Shown here one piece after another: positions 14,685 to 24,095 of a stretch of DNA of 64,000 nucleotides. The position numbers and the translations under genes were made by a program. The DNA is taken from NCBI RefSeq assembly GCF_910592395.1, contig NC_088322.1, positions 2,296,001-2,360,000 on the forward strand, given 5' to 3'. The notes below the pieces were generated by a model. The model was given only the letters and a program-made list of their open reading frames with translations. It did no database searches and had not been told where the DNA came from. This DNA is from Lineus longissimus. Lineage: Eukaryota; Nemertea; Pilidiophora; Heteronemertea; Lineidae. How positions within the stretch are numbered: position 1 is the first letter of the stretch; each line of letters begins with the position of its first letter.

Positions 14685-16277
14685 CTAAGACCTTTTACGT
14701 GATTTTACTGTTTTACGTGATTTTAAGGCTTTAACACCCCCAATTAAACCATAAATTATGGAACTAACAATAGCAATAACTGCTATGATCAGATGTTCAA
14801 CTAGAAAGCCAACAACTGCACCAATTGTTTTCAGGAGAAATGATACGATAGAACCGATGATTCCCGGTAAAGCCGCAGCTGATTTCTTGGCTAGTTCTTT
14901 TAGCCATTCAGCAAACTTCTTGAGACCTTCTTTTACTTTATCTGGTATTGATGGTTTTGGTCCTGGTTCTTGTGTAGGTCCTGGAGTTGGGTCTGGTCCT
15001 GGAGATGGTCCTGGTCCTGGAGTTGGTTTTACAGATTTAGTGGCACCACTTAAAGCACTACTGATACTAAGACCTAGAGTTGTAAATGTCATTACAACAG
15101 CTGTTATTATGGCGCTAATGGTTACACCATACGTCTTAAAAAGTAACTTTATTCTGTCCTTCAGAGGAATAGTTGAATCTGGTTTCTTTAGAACATCAAC
15201 AATTAAACGTTTAATTCTTCTAGTTTGTGACTCCCTGTCATTGTCTAACCTCCATACCTTTGACTGTTCCTCATACAATTTGACATTTAGTTCATCTATT
15301 TGCTTTTTCAACTCCCCCGTATCTTTAGCATCTTCTTCTGCAGACTTTACATAGTCTCTTGTTAAATTATGAAGTTTATTTTCTAGTTCTTGTATTTGCA
15401 TGTCCTTATCCCTCTTTACTGCAGCTAGATCATCACCAGCCTGTTTTAACCCTCTAAGTTCTCTCAAGGCATATTCAGTAAAACCCAGTGTTTTAAGTTC
15501 ATCATCATTAGAATCTATCAGTTTATCTATTGGTTTGTTTGAACTGTTTACCTCATTAATTACTGCCTGTGTTTCAGGGGTTACTAATGTAGGTTCCCTT
15601 ACTGGTGGGTCAGGTGCAATCATACCTCTAATCATGTCAGCAAATCTAGTACCAAACTTAGTCTTTGATGTGCCTTCAGCATAGAAGCTTCCATTATCCT
15701 TAGTTAAAGGAATTAACTTTATCTTTTCTCCATTTTTATCAGGATATTCAAATAAATTTTTGTTTCCTCGTTTATCTTTTATCAAATCAAATTCAGAATT
15801 TCTCGGAAAGTAATAAAGTTTGTTTCCATTGTAACTAATGTGTGGTGAAAGATTACTCAATTTTTTCTTGTCATAATTCCAGTTTGATCCTCCCAATGCT
15901 GTATCAAGTTTATCCTCTATTGTATCGTAACTTAACTCCTTTTCCATCAATTCAGGGACAATACCTCTTACTCTTTCTGGTGTACTGAATGAAGTTTCAG
16001 TAGTAAGATTTTCACCTCCTGTGTTGTATGTTGTGCCGTCATCTTGAAAAGTTCTATTGATTTCACCTGTATTAGGATCTATCTCATCCATTTGGATATA
16101 TTCACCTCCTGTGTTGTATGTTGTGCCGTCATCTTGAAAAGTTCTATTGATTTCACCTGTGTTGTATCTTGCGTGAATATATTGATTAATTAAATCATCC
16201 TTTCTCATTTCTAAAATTTGTTCAAAAGTTCCTGATGATGAATGATGATGATTGTGAATCGTAATCATCCATTTCAT
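14685..16277 (-). CDS. Coiled-coil and membrane-spanning structural protein
   Basis: About 530 residues from the in-frame ATG at 16277. A better-placed ATG at 16299 (MAEGGENYE) is in another frame, separated by an ATC/TCA-rich run, so the true N-terminus may be frameshifted. The protein has a duplicated TGEINRTFQDDGTTYNTGGE segment near the start, a coiled coil (about residues 290-355), a proline/glycine linker (PGPGPSPGPDPTPGP) and a C-terminal apolar region (about 455-515) with several membrane-compatible helices, ending in a lysine/arginine tail. It probably belongs to the virion. It lies downstream of the 489-residue gene on the same strand. Confidence 0.55.
   Translation of the reverse strand: MKWMITIHNHHHSSSGTFEQILEMRKDDLINQYIHARYNTGEINRTFQDDGTTYNTGGEYIQMDEIDPNTGEINRTFQDDGTTYNTGGENLTTETSFSTPERVRGIVPELMEKELSYDTIEDKLDTALGGSNWNYDKKKLSNLSPHISYNGNKLYYFPRNSEFDLIKDKRGNKNLFEYPDKNGEKIKLIPLTKDNGSFYAEGTSKTKFGTRFADMIRGMIAPDPPVREPTLVTPETQAVINEVNSSNKPIDKLIDSNDDELKTLGFTEYALRELRGLKQAGDDLAAVKRDKDMQIQELENKLHNLTRDYVKSAEEDAKDTGELKKQIDELNVKLYEEQSKVWRLDNDRESQTRRIKRLIVDVLKKPDSTIPLKDRIKLLFKTYGVTISAIITAVVMTFTTLGLSISSALSGATKSVKPTPGPGPSPGPDPTPGPTQEPGPKPSIPDKVKEGLKKFAEWLKELAKKSAAALPGIIGSIVSFLLKTIGAVVGFLVEHLIIAVIAIVSSIIYGLIGGVKALKSRKTVKSRKRS
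16011..16160 (-). repeat. Direct 60-base duplication within the coiled-coil gene
   Basis: The sequence at 16011-16070 recurs at 16101-16160 with a 90-base offset and no visible mismatch, giving an in-frame duplication of 30 residues per period. Confidence 0.85.
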
Positions 16278-16309
16278 AATTTTCACCTCCTTCAGCCATA
16301 ATTACTTAT

Positions 16310-17779
16310 TTATCTAACCATAAAAACAATCAATGTACCAACAACTGAGTAAAGCATGAATTTAATTGTTTCATGAGTATCATCCTCCTTCTCAACTTTG
16401 GTGTCAAGTTTAGTAGTAGTAGGAGTATTCTTTGAGGTTTCAGTTGTTTTTGGTGTATCAACATTACTATTTGGTTTATGACTGGTCTCGAGCTTTGCTC
16501 TCAGGACGAAGTCCGTCTTGACAGTACCAACGCTACTCTTAACTCTTATTTTCTTAGAACTATTTCCTTCCATCAGTGGTGGTGGTAAGGTCTTTTTGTG
16601 GTTAATGTCATTCTTACCGGGTTTAGCATTTTTTGGTGCTATTAAAATGTTATTATTGTAGTTATCCAGCTTACCAATAACGAGTACCATATTTGAACCT
16701 ATGACATACAATCCTGGTGCTATTACATAATATAGTCTTGTATGAGTGTCACTCACTGCTTTTTGATATCTTTGAATTGAAGTGGGAATATCAGGATGTT
16801 GATTAATCGAGTCCTTTAATAGTTTGTTAAATTCCTTCTGTGCATCCAATTCTGTACCCGGTACTCCAATTATTGGTGTTCTGGTCAACGCCTGAGCACC
16901 CAGAATACAGTAAACATATGTTCTAATTGTATCATTCAACCTCTCTATTCCAGGATTAGAGAAACCATTTGATTCAAATATCATGAATTGTTGATAGGTT
17001 TGGCATTCATTTTGTGTAATTACATCAAATACATTCTTGTGTCTCCTGACATGATCCTTGATGAAAATATCTGGATATTTGAAATTAGCCATTCCAGCAT
17101 CCCAGTCTTTACTGAACATCGGTGGCATTCTATTTTCATGAACTTGCATGAGGAAGAAATTGATTTTAGAATCATTGATGTAATATCCGGGATCAGTTAT
17201 GTTCGGGTTGTAATCCGGTACACTCCATGACCTCCAACCACCGTTATTTTCAAACACCGAGAAATCGTACTCGTCTTTTAAACCAAATTCACTCAATAAC
17301 CCTCCCAGTTTCCTACGGTTAATGTTATTGTTTGTCTCATTAAAATCACTTTCACCTGGAATTGGTATCTCTAGATTCTTCATGATCTTCAATATTTGAT
17401 AGAAAACATGAAACCTGTAAATTGACCTTAACAATGGGTCACTGTGATTCAAGTGATCGTCTATTGAAATACCACAACCTGTTGTAGCAAACCAAACAGC
17501 CATGTTAAATTGGTTCTGGTAAAACGATAATGGATTCTTTTCCAGTAGCAGACAGTCTTTCTTATTTTTCAGGCTCAAAAACCCAGGTGTTATCTTAGTT
17601 TCTTGTAGTCTGAAGAAGTTATTAGTATTAACAGTTACTTCTAAATTAAAGAAGTCATAGGTGAATTTACTTTTATGTTGATTTGCTATTGGATAATACT
17701 TTATTACTCCAGAAGCTGATGAATAATTATGTTTGGTTTTAACTTCAGTTTTGGATAATGAAGACAGTAAAAAGGCCAT
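16310..17779 (-). CDS. Conserved invertebrate-Polinton protein of 489 residues, unknown function
   Basis: The start lies in ATAAATGG, and this is the last gene before the right TIR. Distinctive stretches include AVWFATTGCGISIDDHLN, SIYRFHVFYQIL, NDTIRTYVYCILGAQALTRT and IAPGLYVIGSNMVLVIG. A low-complexity linker and a C-terminal membrane helix follow (about residues 473-488, LYSVVGTLIVFMV). The long globular domain with a tail anchor suggests a surface-exposed virion protein, which is inference. A double-hairpin repeat at 16487-16516 adds about 10 residues to the linker. I recognise the family as recurring in such elements, but it has no established function. Confidence 0.6.
   Translation of the reverse strand: MAFLLSSLSKTEVKTKHNYSSASGVIKYYPIANQHKSKFTYDFFNLEVTVNTNNFFRLQETKITPGFLSLKNKKDCLLLEKNPLSFYQNQFNMAVWFATTGCGISIDDHLNHSDPLLRSIYRFHVFYQILKIMKNLEIPIPGESDFNETNNNINRRKLGGLLSEFGLKDEYDFSVFENNGGWRSWSVPDYNPNITDPGYYINDSKINFFLMQVHENRMPPMFSKDWDAGMANFKYPDIFIKDHVRRHKNVFDVITQNECQTYQQFMIFESNGFSNPGIERLNDTIRTYVYCILGAQALTRTPIIGVPGTELDAQKEFNKLLKDSINQHPDIPTSIQRYQKAVSDTHTRLYYVIAPGLYVIGSNMVLVIGKLDNYNNNILIAPKNAKPGKNDINHKKTLPPPLMEGNSSKKIRVKSSVGTVKTDFVLRAKLETSHKPNSNVDTPKTTETSKNTPTTTKLDTKVEKEDDTHETIKFMLYSVVGTLIVFMVR
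16487..16516 (+). repeat. Double-hairpin repeat in the linker of the 489-residue gene
   Basis: GAGC-TTT-GCTC followed by GGAC-GAA-GTCC, read in frame on the opposite strand as TDFVLRAKLE. Confidence 0.88.
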
Positions 17780-17793
17780 TTATTTTAATGGAA

Positions 17794-18004
17794 TAACCCA
17801 TTGAGCTCTAGTATTCCCTCACCATTTCACTGACCATTTCATTGCAACGCTTCACTGGGAATCTAATGAATGATAGAATATATGTATTGTGGTGTCTGGT
17901 TCTTAGGGGTTTCTAAGCTAATTTGAGACAAAAAGACCTGTAAGGGCTTTTGTCAAAATAGCTTCAAAATACCTATATTCCTACCACCACAATACATATA
18001 TTCT
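17794..18004 (-). repeat. Right terminal inverted repeat of element A
   Basis: Reverse-complement match to 1-167, continuing to the tip at about 18004. The outer 130 bases form a palindrome (separate entry). The next bases match element B's PolB, fixing the tip to within a few bases. Confidence 0.9.
17875..18004. repeat. Terminal palindrome (hairpin-forming tip) of element A
   Basis: The first and last 20 bases are perfect reverse complements (AGAATATATGTATTGTGGTG). The interior arms match imperfectly, and the apex is at CTGTAAGG near 17939. A similar palindrome with different arm sequence ends element B. Confidence 0.88.
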
Positions 18005-19209
18005 TGTAGAGAAACTAATACTAACACAAAAGGATAAAACTAATTCCATAGTGCATTACAGAATGCTACAATTTTACCTCAAGCACGGAATGGTACTTAA
18101 GAGGGTTCATTCGGTGATATGTTTTAAACAATCAAAGTGGTTAGCACCATACATTGATTTTAATACTAAAAGACGTATGGATTCTAAGACTGATTTTGAG
18201 AAAGACTATTTCAAGCTCATGAATAATGCTTTCTACGGAAAGACTTGTGAGAATGTAAGGAACAGGGTGGAAATAGAATTGGTAACGGACGGGGAGAGAG
18301 CCAGGAGTGTAATGGCCAATCCCAGGTTTTCATCGATATGCGTATTTGACGAACAGAATGCTGCTATTAGCATGAGGAAAACATCAATGAAATTCAACAA
18401 ACCAATCTACATAGGAGCTTCAGTACTTGAATTGTCTAAATTATTAATGTATGAATTCTATTATGAAGTTCTTCAACCGTACTTTGGTGAGAAAAATATT
18501 GAACTACTGTATCTAGATACAGATTCCTTTGTACTTAACATTAATACTGATGACTTAACTGAAGACTTAAAGGAGTTGAAACACTATTTTGACTTCAGTA
18601 ATTATCCAAAAGATCATCCACTCTATGACACCAGTAAGAAGAAGGTGCCAGGTTATTTCAAGGATGAGTTAGGAGGAGTCGAGATGACTGAATTCATTGC
18701 CCTGAGAAGTAAGATGTATGCTTACAGGTCAAAAGATTACGATTCTTAGAAATTAAAGGGTATTGCCAAGAATGTAGTAAAGAGAGATATGTGACCCACC
18801 ACGACAAAATGAGTCGCATGTCGCACAGAAGATGAGCCTAAAATGACACCAGGACATAATAGAAGAAATTGATATGCTCCGATTTAACAAAAGGCAGACA
18901 ATGGTGAAATGAATAACCAGTCTGTCTCAACCTGTCAAGCTCAGAGCGACATGCGACTCATTTTGTCATGGCGGGTCACATATCTCATTTGATGACTATG
19001 TTGATTATCTTGAAAAGAGTATTTCATTTTACCACAAGATGAGACACTTAAGATCAGATAAACACCAAATCTATTTGGAAGAAGTTGACAAAAAAAGCCT
19101 CAGTCCTTTTGATGATAAGAGGTTCATACTTGAAGATGGAATAAGAACGTTACCATTTGGAATGTATTATGAGGGCTACATAGATTACAGCCATTCAAAC
19201 TTCGCTTGA
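18005..19209 (+). pseudogene. polB: PolB fragment of element B
   Basis: C-terminal third of the polymerase, including motif B (LMNNAFYGK) and motif C (YLDTDSF), closely matching element A's gene. It starts abruptly at the tip of element A, carries a TAG nonsense codon at 18747-18749 where A has a lysine codon, and is split by a MITE at 18791-18979. The reading frame resumes after the MITE and ends with the same FA stop as in A. It lacks the 30-base repeat found at 7308-7337. Non-functional. Confidence 0.92.
18791..18979. mobile_element. MITE, 189 bases, inside the PolB fragment
   Basis: Inverted ends of 34 bases with two mismatches (starting GTGACCCACCACGACAAAAT) enclose a non-coding middle. 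Flanking ATAT on both sides replaces a single ATAT in the uninterrupted gene. No transposase is present, and the superfamily is unresolved. Confidence 0.9.
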
Positions 19210-19223
19210 GTGCAAAATCTTTA

Positions 19224-19390
19224 TTAAACTAATGAATATGGTGGCGCTGATGGTAGTGGCACTGGCGGAAATTCACCCCTAACACCGAAGTCATGGTGAT
19301 AGTGATAGTGATACACCACATTAGGATTAGGACTATTTAGTCCTGTTTGATTTACTGAACTTTTAGTTTTTCTAGCATCTCTGTCTGAGC
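19224..19390 (-). pseudogene. Element B copy of the PSAP-tail frame
   Basis: On the minus strand an open stretch ends LPSAPPYSLV with TAA at 19224-19226, parallel to 6815-6988 in element A. The A-run before it is shorter, so its frame relation to the upstream 206-residue gene differs. Third-position changes are seen within the final motif. Confidence 0.4.
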
Positions 19391-20010
19391 TATCTTTTTC
19401 CTTCTTCTAAAAAAGTCTTCTTTAAAGACTCTACATCGACATTGGAATTGGTCTCCCTTTGTTTTTTCCTAATGGCATTTTTCATCGAAATGTATTTTTC
19501 CTTTTCTTTGAGAATCAAGGTAAACTCATCTGTTGAAATGTGTGAATCACTCATGGCCTTACTCACCAGATCATTGATGGTGTTAAGTTTTGAAATTTCA
19601 AGCATACTCAACTTTTCATGCTTTTCAATTTTCTTAAGTATGCTTTTCTTCTGCCAACTTAGAAATGAGCAAAAAAGGGCACTTCCTATTGTCACACCAC
19701 CCAAAGCTAAACCTATCGGTGCGGTGATGACACCAGCCAGTGCAGACACACCAACTGAGCCAGCCGCAACACTTACAAAATCAAGACTATGACTAATGCC
19801 AGTAATTACGCTAAATGCTTTTTTGTACTTTGAAAATATCTTTCTTCTAAATTCAATCTCGCTTTCTAAGAAACTCTTAACCTCACATATTTGTTGTAGT
19901 CTGAAAGCCTGAGGGTTACTTTCTGTGTGCTTTTCAGACCTTTCATAGTTTAATTGACTTTCAGAGTTTAAATTACTTAAATCTGGATAAACCTTGTTGT
20001 CTCCATCCAT
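19390..20010 (-). CDS. Membrane-associated helical protein, element B copy
   Basis: A 206-residue homologue of 6198-6857, starting in TTAAATGG. It has the same glycine/alanine-rich hairpin (about residues 68-115) and the same KIEKHE and LNTINDLVSKA stretches. It stops about 13 residues earlier because an indel in the A-run (GGAAAAAG) brings a TAG into frame. Most differences from A lie in the apolar hairpin. Confidence 0.7.
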   Translation of the reverse strand: MDGDNKVYPDLSNLNSESQLNYERSEKHTESNPQAFRLQQICEVKSFLESEIEFRRKIFSKYKKAFSVITGISHSLDFVSVAAGSVGVSALAGVITAPIGLALGGVTIGSALFCSFLSWQKKSILKKIEKHEKLSMLEISKLNTINDLVSKAMSDSHISTDEFTLILKEKEKYISMKNAIRKKQRETNSNVDVESLKKTFLEEGKR

Positions 20011-20014
20011 TTAA

Positions 20015-20275
20015 TTAGTGGGAATAACTAGAATCAGTTGTTCTGTCATTTCTAGTGTTTAGTGTTGATCTTGCAGACACTACAGGTTTTTGAAGTACAT
20101 TAAATTTTAAAGGTTTTTCTGACCCAGCAGGTTTTTCTGACCCAGCAGGTTTTAAAGGTTTTTCGGGACCAGGCTCCAACTTTGACTCTACTTCTGCCTC
20201 TAATTCTCTATGAAATCGTTCTAATCTTTCTTTCCAATTACGTGGTCGTTTTGTGTAACCCCAAGTTCTATTCAT
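20015..20275 (-). CDS. Small basic/proline-rich protein, element B copy
   Basis: An 86-residue homologue of 5924-6193 with an identical start region and tail. The GSEKP repeat block is shorter by three residues, which suggests replication slippage. The start codon lies in AATAAATGA, and the next gene starts after four bases as in element A. Confidence 0.65.
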   Translation of the reverse strand: MNRTWGYTKRPRNWKERLERFHRELEAEVESKLEPGPEKPLKPAGSEKPAGSEKPLKFNVLQKPVVSARSTLNTRNDRTTDSSYSH

Positions 20276-20302
20276 TTATTCAGATGAAGATAAAGATGAA
20301 AA

Positions 20303-21181
20303 TTAATTGAGTAGAAGGATATCGTTAAATTCTGGGTTATCCCAAAAATACTTGTTTGTTATCCTTCTCCACTCGTTTATCACGTTTTGGTCTCGATAGT
20401 CAAACCAGTTTTCATTACGCTTATTGACCATAAAGTTAAATGAGCGGCACAATTGCTCTTTGAAAATACTCAAGTCGACCGTGGAACTCTTCTGCCTGTT
20501 TTGTGTTTTAGACATTGGTCTCATGTTAAACCACAGTTCAGGTTTATCTTTGAATTCCTTGATTGGTAGAACATGATCCAACTCCTCATCTACTATTGGA
20601 GATAGACTCCTCTGGTACTCTAACCACTGTGAGAAGAAACTGTCTGTACATCCTAGATTGAATGATGAATTACCAGTACACTCTCCCTTAGAAATGCGGT
20701 TAAGACCAACCCTAATTTTGTGTCTGTCTCTATTACCATTTTGGTCAAGGTAATCCTTTTTGTAATATGAATTAAAACATGATCTACAGTTACCTCTATT
20801 TCCATCTTTACCGAATTCACCATCACTTAGTAATTTAACTTCTCCACATTTACCGCATTTCTTGGTTAACGTGGAACCACATAATTTACAGTAATCCAGT
20901 AAATTGCCTCTTCTATTTTTATCAAATTCACTTTCAGGTTTTGTTACATCGCACTTAACACATTTAAATGTAGGCCCTGAAACTACTGGTTGATACTGAT
21001 TAACAGGATACTGATTAACAGGATACTGATAAACAGGATACTGATTAACAGGATACTGATTAACAGGATACTGATAAACAGGATACTGATTAACAGGATA
21101 CTGATTAACAGGATACTGATAAACAGGATACTGATTAACATTGACAGTACCATAATAGTTCACTGTTGTTTGTCCTTCCAT
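20303..21181 (-). CDS. Zinc-finger/HNH-like protein, element B copy
   Basis: 292 residues. The zinc-binding region and DHVLPIKEF match element A's 4762-5904. The N-terminus is instead a QYPVN/QYPVY repeat (20990-21140), and the C-terminus is shorter. B lacks both double-hairpin insertions. A short deletion removes the CFA residues before W in the second half of the HNH region, which may disable it. The middle is strongly conserved while both ends diverge. Confidence 0.6.
   Translation of the reverse strand: MEGQTTVNYYGTVNVNQYPVYQYPVNQYPVNQYPVYQYPVNQYPVNQYPVYQYPVNQYPVNQYQPVVSGPTFKCVKCDVTKPESEFDKNRRGNLLDYCKLCGSTLTKKCGKCGEVKLLSDGEFGKDGNRGNCRSCFNSYYKKDYLDQNGNRDRHKIRVGLNRISKGECTGNSSFNLGCTDSFFSQWLEYQRSLSPIVDEELDHVLPIKEFKDKPELWFNMRPMSKTQNRQKSSTVDLSIFKEQLCRSFNFMVNKRNENWFDYRDQNVINEWRRITNKYFWDNPEFNDILLLN
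20990..21140 (-). repeat. Tandem 15-base repeat encoding QYPVN/QYPVY
   Basis: About ten units of GGATACTGATTAACA or GGATACTGATAAACA on the plus strand, in frame with the HNH-like gene on the minus strand. Confidence 0.92.
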
Positions 21182-21258
21182 TTGACTCTCAATTTAAAGG
21201 ATAAAATCTTTTTAAATTATGTTTTTTTTAGTCTTTTAGGCTTTTAGACTTTTAGGAT

Positions 21259-22080
21259 TTAGTCTTTTAGGCTTTTTATTCCTGAAATTGGTAACCATTC
21301 ATTGAATTGATCACTGTATCCCTTCCACTTCACTAATCCATATTTCTTGCCTTTACTGGTCTTGTACCTCAAGATTTTCTCGATCTTGTACTCTAGCTGG
21401 TCAGGATTAGGAACATAACTCAATTCCTCTTCATAGAAATATCCTTGAATTTCCTCTTTATGATAATCTTCAAGTTTGTAGACGATAGGGTGAGTGAAGA
21501 TGATCTGTTTGATTTGGAATACTTTCTCAGTGAAGTTGGGCATGTAACCTTTACCGAAAATGGACTTGTACTTTGAAATTCTTACACTGTCGCCAACCTT
21601 GTACTTTGGATCACCAAAGGTTTTTTTGAGGTGAAGACCGTAAAGATTGTACCACACAGCTCCTTCGTTTTCCATCTTTCTGGCGTCTACAGGTTTCATA
21701 CCTATTGATGAGTGAAATGTGTTGTTGTAGCCACTGACCAAGTCATCCAGTACGTCAATCCACTTGTCTGTCTCCTTAGCAGTGAAATAACGCCACATTT
21801 TTTCTTTAAGAGTCCTGTTGAATCTTTCTACTACCGCTGCCTTCTTATCAGATTTTGTAGAGAACCATTCTATGTCATTTTCTGTTAAGAGTTCTTTGAA
21901 GTGTTTGTTGTAAAATTCTGTACCGTCATCAAACTGGATTTTCTCTGGTTTAGCTTCCTCAAATATCACTTTAAATGCATCTCTGATTTCTTCTCCTCTC
22001 TTGCTCTTAACGGCCATAGCCCAAGCATAGCGACTGAATAGGTCAATTACTGTCAAAATGAATCTGAAACCTTTATTGTC
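21259..22080 (-). pseudogene. Integrase, C-terminal part, element B (split)
   Basis: It contains the core from NKGFRFILTVIDLFSR through the second D (QFDDGTEFYN) and the E (VVERFNRT), plus the chromodomain (YGLVKWKGYSDQFNEWLP). The N-terminal 95 residues lie 5.15 kb away at 27232-27516, separated by a Helentron-bearing insert. The residues upstream of 22080 in the open frame are insert-derived. Confidence 0.9.
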
Positions 22081-22130
22081 CCCTGGAGCCCTCGGAGGGG
22101 GATATGGAAATACCGCCCGTCCGTCTGCAG

Positions 22131-22199
22131 TGCCGCTCGCCGCTCGCCGCTCGCCGCTCGCCGCTCGCCGCTCGCCGCTCGGTGCTCGCCGCTCGCCGC
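22131..22199 (+). repeat. GCCGCTC heptanucleotide tandem repeat
   Basis: About nine near-perfect copies of a 7-base unit, with one variant unit near the right side. Confidence 0.9.
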
Positions 22200-22206
22200 T
22201 AGTGTT

Positions 22207-22580
22207 CCCTTCCGCTCTGTAACTTCTGAACGAAAAAATATTTTGGCTTGAAATTTGGTGTGCTGATAGAGGACAGGCCAAAGGTGTGTTGCGATGTAAA
22301 ATCGGCCGAGTTTGATTCTCGACTTGGCCACCAGGGGCCAAAACCAAAAACACATAAAGTGTTAGAACTCGCTTAATATTCATCCGATCTTTACCAAATT
22401 TTTATGGTAGAATAAGCTAACAAAGATACACAGTATATCACGTGAGTTTTTAGTTTCAACCATTTTTCTAGCCCATAGGGGGCGCTTTCTGAAAATCATG
22501 AAAATCCCCTTCCGCTCTGTAACTTCTGAACGACAAAATATTTGTGTTCGAAATTTGGTGTGCTGATAGAGGGCGGGCCA
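22207..22580 (+). repeat. Two ~73-base direct repeats 300 bases apart
   Basis: The segment starting CCCTTCCGCTCTGTAACTTC occurs at 22207-22279 and 22507-22580 with few differences. It may mark element ends or part of a tandem repeat. Confidence 0.75.
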
Positions 22581-22590
22581 CACATTGTAC

Positions 22591-24095
22591 GTCAAAAAAA
22601 CGATCCAGAATTTGCTGAAATTCTCAGCCGTTTACGAACTGGCCATATGACACCAGAAGACCTACAGTCTATTAAAGCCTTAGAGAACACAGTCACCACA
22701 GATTTCCCACCAGATACAGTTCATCTATTCCTCACCAATCAACAAGTCAAGAATTGCAATGAAGAGAGGATCACAGAATTGCCAAACCGATTGACAATCA
22801 AATCCTTCGATTCAAGGAGAGAAACACATACCAACACCATTCCAATTACCATAACATCACAAAAACTTGGAGACACAGGTGGCCTACCTGATTCTCTCAC
22901 CATTGCTCTCGGGGCCAAGCTCATGATCACTAAAAACATAAATGTTCAAGACCACCTCGTAAATGGGGCAGTGGGCACACTACAGCATATAGATGTCAAA
23001 CCATCGAGACCCATGGATGGTACCCTCTACCTACACTTCAGTAACAACAAAATAGGAGCACAAACAAAATCCAGCAGTCCACCAGAGCTCAGACATTGTG
23101 TTCCCATCAAACCTGTGACAGAAAGATTCATCCTAGATAGAAGATGTCCAGTGCAAGTCGAAAGAACTATGTACCCACTTGTCCTAGCATACGCCATGAC
23201 AACCCATAAGTCTCAAGGTGGCACCTATGACACACTGATAGCTGATATCACAGTACCACCAACCATGAAATCAACACAACCAGGACAAGTCTACACAGTG
23301 CTAAGCAGAATAACTGAACGTCGAGGACTCAAGCTCATCAATTTCTCTCCAGATAAAATAAAAGTTAACAGAGAGGCTTTGAAGGAAATGGATCGCATGC
23401 AACAAGAAAACTTATTTTCATGGCAACATCCTCTACAGCTGATCCCCAATGCAGACAGTTTCAACATTGGATACCTGAACATCACTTCATACCCTCTCCA
23501 TGCAAACGATTTGACAGCAGATGCCTCTATCAACAGACTTTCCATTTTATGCCTGACTGAAACCCACATTATTTCTGCAAGAGGACCTCTTTGTTTACCA
23601 AACTTCAGCCTCATCCACAAGGATACAGACCATGGACTTGCCATAATAATTAACAGCTCCATTGAGGCACAACAGTTCCAACCACACCCTTCAATACCCG
23701 ATTCCATATCTTCATACCAAGGAGATCTCCAGATAATGGCACACATCATCCAGAACCCATTTCCTCGACCAGTACTGATACTAGTCACATACCGACCTCG
23801 GGCTTTCAAGACAAATACGTTCTTCCAAGAACTATCCAAGGTTGTTCAAGGCATTCCAAGGGATTTAGATCTCATTCTTGGAGGAGGCTTCAACACCAAT
23901 CAAGACGATCATCTTGTTCTCAAATTTGCTGAACAGTTCAACTACCACCAGTCCATCAGACAAGCAACCCATCGACTCGGAAATACATTAGACCTTATCT
24001 TCACATCAAGGAATGTCTCCTCATCGCCACCAGTGATTAATCCTGTCCCATATACAGATCACTTCATAACCTGCACAACAATTTCTTCGCAATAA
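22591..24095 (+). pseudogene. Helentron helicase C-terminus fused to endonuclease domain (5'-truncated)
   Basis: The open frame begins in the helicase, with no Rep domain in view. A Pif1-type helicase C-terminal region shows LPDSLTIALGAKLMITKNIN, HLVNGAVGTL and the late motif LAYAMTTHKSQGGTYD. An endonuclease/exonuclease/phosphatase-type domain follows, with LNIGYLNITS, CLTETH, LILGGGFNTNQDD and PYTDHF. That fusion is typical of Helentron-type rolling-circle transposons. The frame is open from here to a stop at 24095, but the protein lacks its N-terminal half, so it is a remnant. Confidence 0.82.

Larger units (their letters stand above)
1..18004. mobile_element. Polinton/Maverick-like element A, nearly complete
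   Basis: Terminal inverted repeats lie at 1-167 and 17794-18004 and enclose 17 genes. These include chromodomain integrase, protein-primed PolB, a packaging ATPase, a major-capsid-like gene and minor-capsid-like genes, which is the diagnostic Polinton/adintovirus set. By comparison with the right tip, the left tip lies about 45 bases before the window. Just right of 18004 the sequence matches the middle of this element's own PolB gene, so A seems to have inserted into the PolB gene of a related element (B). I did not find an adenovirus-type protease. The family assignment is secure. Activity is doubtful because the capsid gene has an internal deletion. Confidence 0.9.

Noticed and set aside
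22300-22383. Integrase start at 22383 in element B
   Set aside because: Residues upstream of 22080 come from the inserted DNA, and the true N-terminus lies at 27232-27516.
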